Below are positions 1-4,912 of a stretch of 5,092 nt of DNA, one piece after another. Under the pieces are notes generated by a model, which saw only the letters and a program-made list of their open reading frames with translations, was not told where the DNA came from and ran no database searches. Position 1 is the first letter of the stretch; each line of letters begins with the position of its first letter. The stretch comes from Verrucomicrobiales bacterium (GTDB lineage Bacteria; Verrucomicrobiota; Verrucomicrobiia; Limisphaerales; UBA1096). The translations under genes and the position numbers were made by a program. The stretch covers positions 1-5,092 of the forward strand of contig JAPPPH010000183.1 of the NCBI GenBank assembly GCA_028817635.1, in the 5' to 3' direction.

Positions 1-180
1 TTTTTCTGCAGCCTCGATTTCTTCAGTTGAAATCACGCCGTCCCCGTCGGTGTCCAGCGCCTTGGTGACTGGGAAGGTCTTGATGAACGAAGGCGGGCCG
101 CCGGGGGGAGGGGCGGGTTGTGCCTGCAGAGTGATCGTCGCGGCAAGCATCATACCCGCTGTTAGAATTATTTTCTTCAG
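1..180 (-). CDS. Secreted EF-hand calcium-binding protein, N-terminal part (runs off the left edge)
   Basis: The visible 60 residues begin with a signal-peptide-like segment: a basic LKK start, then the hydrophobic IILTAGMMLAATITL, with probable cleavage after LQAQ. A Pro/Gly-rich linker follows at about residues 22-30. A complete EF-hand loop lies at about residues 43-54 (DTDGDGVISTEE), with D, D, D, G, I and E at loop positions 1, 3, 5, 6, 8 and 12. EF-hand loops bind Ca2+; the protein is probably exported, and its wider role is unknown. The start is uncertain. LKK implies a CTG start at 180-178, which is rare. Alternatives are the ATG at 153-151, which would lose the basic n-region, and a TTG at 228-226. 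There is no clear ribosome binding site. It lies about 50 bp downstream of the SRAP gene on the same strand and may be co-transcribed with it. Confidence 0.72.
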   Translation of the reverse strand, partial: MKKIILTAGMMLAATITLQAQPAPPPGGPPSFIKTFPVTKALDTDGDGVISTEEIEAAEK

Positions 181-204
181 CGTAACAGTTTGGGGAGATG
201 CCGT

Positions 205-217
205 TTTTCCCGGAAAA
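205..217. repeat. Small dyad TTTTCC-c-GGAAAA between the SRAP and EF-hand genes
   Basis: Six-base arms TTTTCC and GGAAAA flank a single C in the 50-bp gap between the SRAP stop and the EF-hand start. The one-base spacer and the lack of a GC-rich stem with a T-tract argue against an intrinsic terminator. It could be a protein-binding dyad for the EF-hand gene, or chance. Confidence 0.3.
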
Positions 218-230
218 GTTACAACCAAAC

Positions 231-947
231 TCAGAGGGCGATCGGCTGCACACACTCTGGAGCCTCGAAGCGTGGGTTGTTCATTCGCGGGGTGACGTAA
301 TGCTCCCGCATCGGCTCGGCATTGTACGATCGCAGCAACGGCTTGAGTTCAGTCGCCTGGCTTTCGGGCGAAAGCCATAGGTCGTAGTCGTCCGGGTGAA
401 TGATCACCGGCATGCGGTCGTGCACGCGCTTGGCCAAGCGGTTGGGCGTGGTGGTGATGACGGTGAATGTGCGCAGCGTCTCAGGCTCCGCTTGGCCAAG
501 CTCGAGGCCCGGCAACTCCGGCTCAGTGACCTGCTCCGGAGCCGTCCATGTTTCCCAAAGTCCGGCGAGGCAAAATAAGTCGCCTTCGTGCATCGTGTAG
601 TAAACTGGCTGCTTGCCGCTTGGCCGCGATTCCCACTCGTAATACCCATCCACCGGCAACAGGCAGCGCCGCCGCTGAAACGGTTTTCGGAAGCTGGGTT
701 TTTCGTCGATTGTCTCCGCCCGCGCGTTGGCCAGCTTGGCCCCGATCGACTTGTCCTTGGCCCACGGCGGGATCAACCCCCACCGCATCGCCTCGAGCTG
801 CGTGTCGCCTGATTCGTGAACGGCCACCAGCGCATCCTGCGTCGGCGCGAGATTCAACCGGGGCGCGACGTCGGGCGTTTGGCCCTTCGCCTTCACCTTC
901 TTTTTGGCTTTGTCCTTCGCGGACCCCTGTGCCACTCGACAACACAT
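231..947 (-). CDS. SRAP / YedK-HMCES family protein (SOS response-associated peptidase fold)
   Basis: A 238-residue protein of the SRAP family. E. coli YedK and human HMCES use Cys2 to form a thiazolidine crosslink with abasic sites in single-stranded DNA, shielding them. Family motifs appear in order: MCCR at the N-terminus (Cys2), RLNLAPTQ (30-37), RWGLIPPWAKD (55-65), ANARAET with Asn74, CLLPVDGYYEW with Glu104, and VHDRMPVII with His176. These match YedK C2, N75, E105 and H160. The ATG at 947-945 is chosen because it places a Cys at position 2; a TTG six bases upstream would abolish that. Two features are odd. The usual MCGR reads MCCR and is followed by a Lys-rich stretch (7 Lys in residues 11-21). 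The Glu-to-His spacing is 72 residues rather than 55 in YedK, because of an extra loop at about 138-157. It starts 12 bp after the vapC stop, so it may be transcribed with vapBC. Confidence 0.93.
   Translation of the reverse strand: MCCRVAQGSAKDKAKKKVKAKGQTPDVAPRLNLAPTQDALVAVHESGDTQLEAMRWGLIPPWAKDKSIGAKLANARAETIDEKPSFRKPFQRRRCLLPVDGYYEWESRPSGKQPVYYTMHEGDLFCLAGLWETWTAPEQVTEPELPGLELGQAEPETLRTFTVITTTPNRLAKRVHDRMPVIIHPDDYDLWLSPESQATELKPLLRSYNAEPMREHYVTPRMNNPRFEAPECVQPIAL
428..439. repeat. GCTTGGCCAAGC palindrome, copy 1 (in the SRAP gene)
   Basis: A perfect 12-bp palindrome, extending to 14 bp (CGCTTGGCCAAGCG, 427-440). It is read as RLAKR just before the conserved HDRMP motif. Confidence 0.9.
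490..501. repeat. GCTTGGCCAAGC palindrome, copy 2 (in the SRAP gene)
   Basis: A perfect 12-bp palindrome read as LGQA. It lies inside the loop (about residues 138-157) that is extra relative to E. coli YedK. Confidence 0.9.
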
Positions 948-959
948 AGGCAATACGAT

Positions 960-1397
960 TCAGGGTGTGACCAATGGATTTCGAACCTTCAACTGCGGGA
1001 AGGACAGAAAATCGCGATCCGCCGTCCACAACTCACGGACACCATGATGCAGACAAAGCGCCGCAATCCGCGCATCGTGAATGCGAGGTCCCGTTACTTT
1101 TGACGAAGTCACAAGCGTGCGTAATTTTTCGTAATACCCGGGGCTCTCGGATAGAAACTGCATACAGGGTGCGCCCATCAATGACTTTACAAACCTGAAC
1201 GCTTCCGAAAGTGTTGATGGCGTGCTGAAGATTTTTTTGTTCGTAACCACGCCGATAAATTCATGAATGCACGGCCACGGGACGGCACAGGGTTCTTTCC
1301 TTTCAAACAGAGGTCTTAAAACTTCGGTTGCTGTTTCGTGATTAAGCGATTCAGCGTGGTGCGAATAAACCAACAGGTTTGTATCGACCGCGATCAT
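960..1397 (-). CDS. vapC: VapC-type PIN-domain ribonuclease toxin
   Basis: A 145-residue single PIN domain, the usual size for VapC toxins. These are Mg2+-dependent endoribonucleases that cleave tRNA or rRNA and are held inactive by the cognate VapB. The four acidic active-site positions are all present: Asp5 in AVDTNLLVY, Glu46 in IHEFIGVV, Asp108 in IHDARIAALCLHHG and Asp127 in WTADRDF. The toxin is therefore probably catalytically competent. The ATG overlaps the vapB stop in an ATGA arrangement, which indicates translational coupling. GC content is clearly lower than in the neighbours (27 of 60 bases at 1321-1380 and 26 of 60 at 1201-1260, against 42 of 60 in ubiD at 2281-2340), suggesting acquisition by transfer. 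The RNA target cannot be read from sequence. Confidence 0.94.
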   Translation of the reverse strand: MIAVDTNLLVYSHHAESLNHETATEVLRPLFERKEPCAVPWPCIHEFIGVVTNKKIFSTPSTLSEAFRFVKSLMGAPCMQFLSESPGYYEKLRTLVTSSKVTGPRIHDARIAALCLHHGVRELWTADRDFLSFPQLKVRNPLVTP

Positions 1398-1645
1398 GCT
1401 CCGCGTCCCCGATAGATTTCATCACGGAACTTTTCCCAAGGAGCGTCCTTGAACTCATCGGCAAGTTCACCCTTGAAAGTGACAAGATCCCAAACCCACT
1501 TTTTTTCAGGGTTTTCGTCCTGTTTTTGCTCCAGCATCCTGCGTAGACCTTCCTCGGTTAGGGCGCGGAAGGTGGTCTTTTCATCGCGAGCCAGTTTTTG
1601 GACTCGATGGAACAAATCGTCAGCAATTTCGACCGTGGTTTTCAT
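1394..1645 (-). CDS. vapB: VapB-family antitoxin
   Basis: An 83-residue antitoxin. The N-terminus (MKTTVEIADDLFHRVQKLA, then TTFRALTEEGLRRML) matches the ribbon-helix-helix-like DNA-binding region common in VapB proteins. The C-terminal tail (APWEKFRDEIYRGRGA) resembles the toxin-neutralising end of this subfamily, with its conserved aromatic residues and closing GRGA. It should bind and inhibit the adjacent VapC and repress its own promoter. The start at 1645 is preferred because MKTTVEI is the family's standard beginning. A TTG at 1687 and an ATG at 1660-1658 in the same frame would translate through the palindromic operator. The stop overlaps the vapC start by four bases. Confidence 0.92.
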   Translation of the reverse strand: MKTTVEIADDLFHRVQKLARDEKTTFRALTEEGLRRMLEQKQDENPEKKWVWDLVTFKGELADEFKDAPWEKFRDEIYRGRGA

Positions 1646-1654
1646 AATACGGCG

Positions 1655-1684
1655 ACCCATATTCACATATATGGGTACCCATAT
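1655..1684 (-). promoter_or_regulatory. Putative vapBC operator/promoter: three ACCCATAT-type half-sites
   Basis: A perfect 16-bp palindrome, ATATGGGTACCCATAT, lies at 1669-1684. A further identical half-site ACCCATAT at 1655-1662 is also inverted relative to the half at 1669-1676. The cluster ends 10 bases upstream of the vapB ATG, where VapB-VapC complexes typically bind to autoregulate. On the minus strand, TTGATA (1687-1682) is a possible -35. The matching -10 at about 1664-1659 (GAATAT) is weak. The ubiD stop codon (1686-1684) overlaps the edge of the site. Confidence 0.65.
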
Positions 1685-3219
1685 CAACCGCTATTTTTGA
1701 GAACCTCGTCGATCTTGGCCTTGGTCGTTTTGTCCATTTTGATGAGCGGGGGCCAGTTGCGTTTGTGGCCTTCGCCGGGGAGTTTGCGGGTGGCGTCGAT
1801 GCCGAGTTTCCCGCCAACGGCGATCTCGCTGGTGGCGTGGTCGAGGACGTCCGCCGGGCCCTTGGTCAGCAGGCTGTCCCGCTGTGGGTCGGTGTCGGCG
1901 CACATGTGAAACAGCACTTCGCTGGTGTTGTGCACGTCAACAAAATCGTCCACGACGACGATGTACTTGGTGAACATCATCTGCCCCATGCCCCACAGGC
2001 CGTGCATGATCTTGAACGCCTGCATCGGGTAGGTTTTTTTGATGCTCACAAAAACGAGGTTATGAAACACGCCCTCGGCCGGGAGCGCGATGTCGACGAT
2101 CTCCGGGAAGTTCATCCGGAAGATCGGCAGGAACAGCTTTACGCTGGCGCTGCCCATGTAAAAATCCTCCATCGGCGGGATGCCGACGATCGTGGCGGGG
2201 TAAGTGGCGTCTTTGCGGTGGGTGATGGCAGTGATGTGAAACACCGGGTACGGCTCCGGCAACGTGTAGTAGCCGGTGTGGTCGCCGAACGGCCCCTCGT
2301 CGCGCAGTGGCTCGGTCGGGTCGATGTAGCCCTCGATGACGATGTCGGCATTGGCCGGCACCTCGAGGTCGCAGGTCTCGCACTGCACCATTTCCACCGA
2401 CTTGCGGCGCAGGTAGCCGGCGAGCAGAAACTCGTCCAGCCCGTCCGGCATCGGGGCGGTGGCACAGAATGGGTAAACCGGGTCGCCGCCGAGGAACACC
2501 GCGACCGGCATCCGCTCGCCGGTCTCGTAGTAGCGACGGCCGTGGCGTGCGGCGACTTTTTGCAACTGCCAATGCATGCCGGTCGACTGGTCGTCATAAA
2601 CCTGCATCCGATACATGCCAAGATTGCGGTCGCCTGTGTCGGGATCGCGCGTGACGACGCACGGCAGCGTGAGGAACCGTCCGCCATCGAGCGGCCAACA
2701 CTGCATGATCGGCAGGTTAAGGAGGGTTGAGGGATTGGGGGTTAGGGTCGAGGGATCGTTGACGTCCGGGGCGCTTGGCCAAGGTTCGGTGCGCGAGGCC
2801 GGAGAGTCGAACCGGTGGATGACTTCCTTGCACGGGCCACGCTTGACCTTCTTCGGTCGGGCATGGCGCAGGCCAAGCGCTTGGCCAAGCAGGGCCATGG
2901 CATCGCGCAGCCCGGTGGGCGGCTTGGCCTGGACGAGCGAACCCAGCTCCTCTGCCACGGCCTCGACGCTCTCGGCTCCGAGCGCCATAGCCATCCGCCT
3001 GGCTGAGCCCATCGTGTTGATGGCCACCGGCATCGGGGAGACCTTGCCGTTGACGGTCGGTTGCTCGATCAGGAGCGCCTTGCCGCCGCCCGGCTTTTTC
3101 ATTTCGCGGTCGGCTAGCTCGGTGATTTCCAGCTCGGTGGCGATCGGTTCGCTGACACGAATCAGCTCGCCCGCCTTCTCGAGGGCGTCCAAAAACTCTG
3201 CGTACGATTCGTAGGCCAT
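1684..3219 (-). CDS. UbiD-family prFMN-dependent decarboxylase
   Basis: A 511-residue cytoplasmic enzyme of the UbiD family (E. coli UbiD is about 497). These enzymes use prenylated FMN, made by a UbiX partner not seen here, for reversible decarboxylation of aromatic or unsaturated acids, including quinone precursors. Visible motifs are LPIMQCWPLDGGRF (169-182), RNLGMYRMQ with Arg204, GGDPVYPFCATAP (244-256), IVIEGYIDP (293-301) and EGPFGDHTGYY (308-318). Glu308 and Asp313 match the E-x4-E/D catalytic pair, and Arg204 the partner arginine. The start at 3219 (MAYESYAEFLDALEKAG) matches the normal family N-terminus; the frame stays open upstream but reads antisense through the sulfatase. An extra 20-29 residue segment lies at about 138-166, made of repeat-derived sequence. 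The substrate is unknown; ubiquinone, menaquinone (MqnL-like) and catabolic roles all remain possible. Confidence 0.93.
   Translation of the reverse strand: MAYESYAEFLDALEKAGELIRVSEPIATELEITELADREMKKPGGGKALLIEQPTVNGKVSPMPVAINTMGSARRMAMALGAESVEAVAEELGSLVQAKPPTGLRDAMALLGQALGLRHARPKKVKRGPCKEVIHRFDSPASRTEPWPSAPDVNDPSTLTPNPSTLLNLPIMQCWPLDGGRFLTLPCVVTRDPDTGDRNLGMYRMQVYDDQSTGMHWQLQKVAARHGRRYYETGERMPVAVFLGGDPVYPFCATAPMPDGLDEFLLAGYLRRKSVEMVQCETCDLEVPANADIVIEGYIDPTEPLRDEGPFGDHTGYYTLPEPYPVFHITAITHRKDATYPATIVGIPPMEDFYMGSASVKLFLPIFRMNFPEIVDIALPAEGVFHNLVFVSIKKTYPMQAFKIMHGLWGMGQMMFTKYIVVVDDFVDVHNTSEVLFHMCADTDPQRDSLLTKGPADVLDHATSEIAVGGKLGIDATRKLPGEGHKRNWPPLIKMDKTTKAKIDEVLKNSG
2720..2754. repeat. Five degenerate telomere-like heptamers inside ubiD
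   Basis: On the plus strand the run reads AGGAGGG, TTGAGGG, ATTGGGG, GTTAGGG, TCGAGGG with no gaps. The minus-strand consensus is close to CCCTCAA/CCCTAAC. In the UbiD frame three heptamers make seven codons, giving the near-repeat PSTLTPN then PSTLLNL. It lies inside the extra segment of the protein. Confidence 0.8.
2773..2784. repeat. GCTTGGCCAAGG, near-perfect palindrome copy 3 (in ubiD)
   Basis: The 10-bp core CTTGGCCAAG (2774-2783) is intact; the outer pair is mismatched. It is read as EPWPSAP, within the same extra UbiD segment as the heptamer run. Confidence 0.85.
2879..2890. repeat. GCTTGGCCAAGC palindrome, copy 4 (in ubiD)
   Basis: A perfect 12-bp palindrome read as LLGQALGL. It overlaps a second palindrome, GGCCAAGCGCTTGGCC (2871-2886), so the same half-site appears three times in alternating orientation. 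Confidence 0.9.
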
Positions 3220-3266
3220 GGCTCGCGGGCATCGATGGACAGGGGCCGCCGACTGCACGGCAGAAG

Positions 3267-3296
3267 TAGCATCCACCCCCGGAAAAGACGATGCTA
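3267..3296. repeat. Inverted repeat TAGCATC / GATGCTA in the divergent region
   Basis: Seven-base perfect arms are separated by 16 bases (3274-3289). It lies about 50-75 bases upstream of the ubiD ATG and about 110-140 upstream of the sulfatase ATG. That suits an operator or an RNA stem in the ubiD leader, but arms of this length can arise by chance. Confidence 0.4.
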
Positions 3297-3334
3297 TTCC
3301 GCTTGGGAAGACTGCCGTTAATTGGCTCGACTCC

Positions 3335-3346
3335 GTTTGGCCAAGC
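3335..3346. repeat. GTTTGGCCAAGC, imperfect palindrome copy 5 (intergenic)
   Basis: The TTGGCCAA core is intact (3337-3344) and the outer arms are partly mismatched. It is the only copy in the window outside a coding region, 62 bases before the sulfatase start. Confidence 0.8.
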
Positions 3347-3408
3347 CCTACGATGCCCGCACCCAATCGGCTCCGTGCGGTTGGCTGACCTTGTTTCGGG
3401 ACGATTTT

Positions 3409-4890
3409 ATGAGCAAAAAACTGATCCACCTCGCTGGCCGCCTTCTCGGCGTGGCAGCGCTTGGCCTCGCGCTTGGCCAAGCGGAGGCGAAGTCCAAGCC
3501 GAACGTGCTGTTCCTCTTTGCCGATGACCAGTGCTACGAGACGGTGGCAAACCTTGGCCACACCGACATCGACACCCCGAATCTCGATCGCCTAGCCAAG
3601 CGCGGCACGCAGTTCACCCGCGCCTACAACATGGGCTCGTGGAGCGGCGCAGTGTGCGTGGCCAGCCGACACATGCTGATTACCGGTCGGCACATTTGGC
3701 GGGCGCAAAAGGCGCAGCAGGTTTTGCGCGGTGGCAAAAAACTGACCGACGCACAGCAGGCCGCACGTGACGTGGAGTTCAACAACCTCTGGCCACAGGT
3801 GATGGGCCGCGCCGGGTATCAGACATTTTTCACCGGCAAATGGCACATCTCGGCGGCGGCGGATCAGGCGTTTCAGGTCGCCCGAAACATCCGCGGTGGC
3901 ATGCCGAATCAGACCCCCGAGGGCTACAACCGGCCACTGCCTGGCAAGCCGGACCCGTGGAGCCCATACGACATCAAGTTCGACGGTTTTTGGAAGGGCG
4001 GCAAGCATTGGAGCGAAGTCGTCGCGGACGATGCTGTCGACTACATCGGCGAAGCCAAGCAGGACAAGCGGCCGTTTTTCATGTACATCGCGTTCAACGC
4101 GCCGCACGACCCGCGACAGGCCCCGAAGGAATACATCGACCGCTACCCGCTGAGCCGCATCAAGGTTCCGGCGAGCTACCTCGACGAGTATCCTTACAAG
4201 GACGACATCGGCTGCAGCGCCCGGTTGCGTGATGAAAAACTGGGGCCGTTCCCGCGCACCCACCACGCGGTGAAAGTGCACCGGCAGGAGTACTACGCGA
4301 TCATCGAGCACATGGACACGCAGATCGGCCGCATCCTCGATGCGCTGGAAAAATCCGGCCAAGCCGACAACACGTATATCTTCTTCAGCGCCGACCACGG
4401 CTTGGGCGTGGGGCACCACGGCCTGTTCGGAAAACAGAATTTATACGAGCACAGCACGCGTGTTCCATTCATCGCGGCCGGCCCGGGCATCAAGGGCGGC
4501 GAAAAGATCGCTGCTCCGATCTACCTACAGGACGTGATGGCCACCTCGCTCGACATCGCCGGGGCCAAGCGCCCGGAACAGGTCGAGTTCCAAAGCCTCA
4601 TGCCGCTGTTGAATGGCAAAAAGAAGGAGTCCGAAGTCAAGGCCGTGTACGGTGCCTACCTCGGGCTGCAACGTTCCGTGACCGTAGGCAACTGGAAGCT
4701 GATCCTTTACCCAAAAATCTCCAAGGCGCGCCTGTACAACATCAAGCGCGACCCACTGGAGATAAACGATCAGGCCGCCGACGAATCGAAAGCCAAAGTC
4801 GTCAAACGCCTCTACAAACGCCTGCTCCGTCTGCAAAAAGAGCACGCCGACACCCTCGACCTGAAGGCGGCGTTCCCGAAACTTGGTTAA
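3409..4890 (+). CDS. Secreted type I (formylglycine-dependent) sulfatase
   Basis: A 493-residue exported sulfatase of the alkaline-phosphatase-like fold; it hydrolyses sulfate esters, probably on a polysaccharide. The signal peptide spans residues 1-27 (MSKK, hydrophobic LLGVAALGLAL, likely cleavage after AEA). Active-site elements are PNVLFLFADDQ with metal-binding Asp39-Asp40, SGAVCVASRHMLITGR with Cys83 to be converted to formylglycine and Arg87, TGKWH with Lys144 and His146, APHDP with His233, and SADHG with Asp329-His330 followed by GKQNLYEH with Lys342. The C-terminal LYNIKRDPLEINDQA is the usual sulfatase tail motif. The nucleophile motif is CVASR, with Ala where C-x-P-x-R is commonest. 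The ATG at 3409 is chosen because the signal peptide begins there; a TTG at 3322 would bury it. An anaerobic or aerobic formylglycine maturase must be encoded elsewhere. The substrate cannot be assigned. Confidence 0.95.
   Translation: MSKKLIHLAGRLLGVAALGLALGQAEAKSKPNVLFLFADDQCYETVANLGHTDIDTPNLDRLAKRGTQFTRAYNMGSWSGAVCVASRHMLITGRHIWRAQKAQQVLRGGKKLTDAQQAARDVEFNNLWPQVMGRAGYQTFFTGKWHISAAADQAFQVARNIRGGMPNQTPEGYNRPLPGKPDPWSPYDIKFDGFWKGGKHWSEVVADDAVDYIGEAKQDKRPFFMYIAFNAPHDPRQAPKEYIDRYPLSRIKVPASYLDEYPYKDDIGCSARLRDEKLGPFPRTHHAVKVHRQEYYAIIEHMDTQIGRILDALEKSGQADNTYIFFSADHGLGVGHHGLFGKQNLYEHSTRVPFIAAGPGIKGGEKIAAPIYLQDVMATSLDIAGAKRPEQVEFQSLMPLLNGKKKESEVKAVYGAYLGLQRSVTVGNWKLILYPKISKARLYNIKRDPLEINDQAADESKAKVVKRLYKRLLRLQKEHADTLDLKAAFPKLG
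3471..3482. repeat. GCTTGGCCAAGC palindrome, copy 6 (in the sulfatase signal peptide)
   Basis: A perfect 12-bp palindrome, extending to 14 bp (3470-3483). It is read as LGQA at residues 22-25, directly before the likely signal peptidase site. A half-site CTTGGCC lies ten bases upstream. Confidence 0.9.
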
Positions 4891-4912
4891 CCTCCGCCCC
4901 ATCCGAATCGAC

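Larger units (their letters stand above)
3220..3408. promoter_or_regulatory. Divergent intergenic region between ubiD and the sulfatase gene
   Basis: This 189-bp gap must carry the promoters for ubiD (leftward) and the sulfatase (rightward). I see no convincing -35/-10 pair or strong ribosome binding site for either. What can be seen is an inverted repeat (TAGCATC at 3267-3273, GATGCTA at 3290-3296) on the ubiD side and one TTTGGCCAAGC repeat copy on the sulfatase side. Confidence 0.5.

Noticed and set aside
205..217. Possible intrinsic terminator after the SRAP gene
   Set aside because: The arms are AT-rich, the spacer is too short for a stable stem-loop, and no T-tract follows a GC stem.
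23..253. 76-codon minus-strand frame at the left edge
   Set aside because: The neighbouring frame encodes a signal peptide plus a complete EF-hand loop, a far better explanation of the same DNA.
1765..2730. 321-codon open frame on the plus strand opposite ubiD
   Set aside because: The opposite strand encodes a clear UbiD enzyme with catalytic motifs. The plus-strand product has no recognisable domain and its composition (rich in V, H, R, D) is typical of the antisense of a GC-rich gene.
3322..3408. 29-codon N-terminal extension of the sulfatase from a TTG
   Set aside because: It would place charged sequence before an otherwise typical signal peptide beginning at the ATG at 3409.
3220..3561. 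114-codon upstream extension of UbiD
   Set aside because: It overlaps the sulfatase start antisense, has no family similarity, and the MAYESYAEFL start fits the UbiD N-terminus.
3592..4419. 275-codon open frame on the minus strand opposite the sulfatase
   Set aside because: Antisense shadow of a well-supported sulfatase, with no domain or signal.
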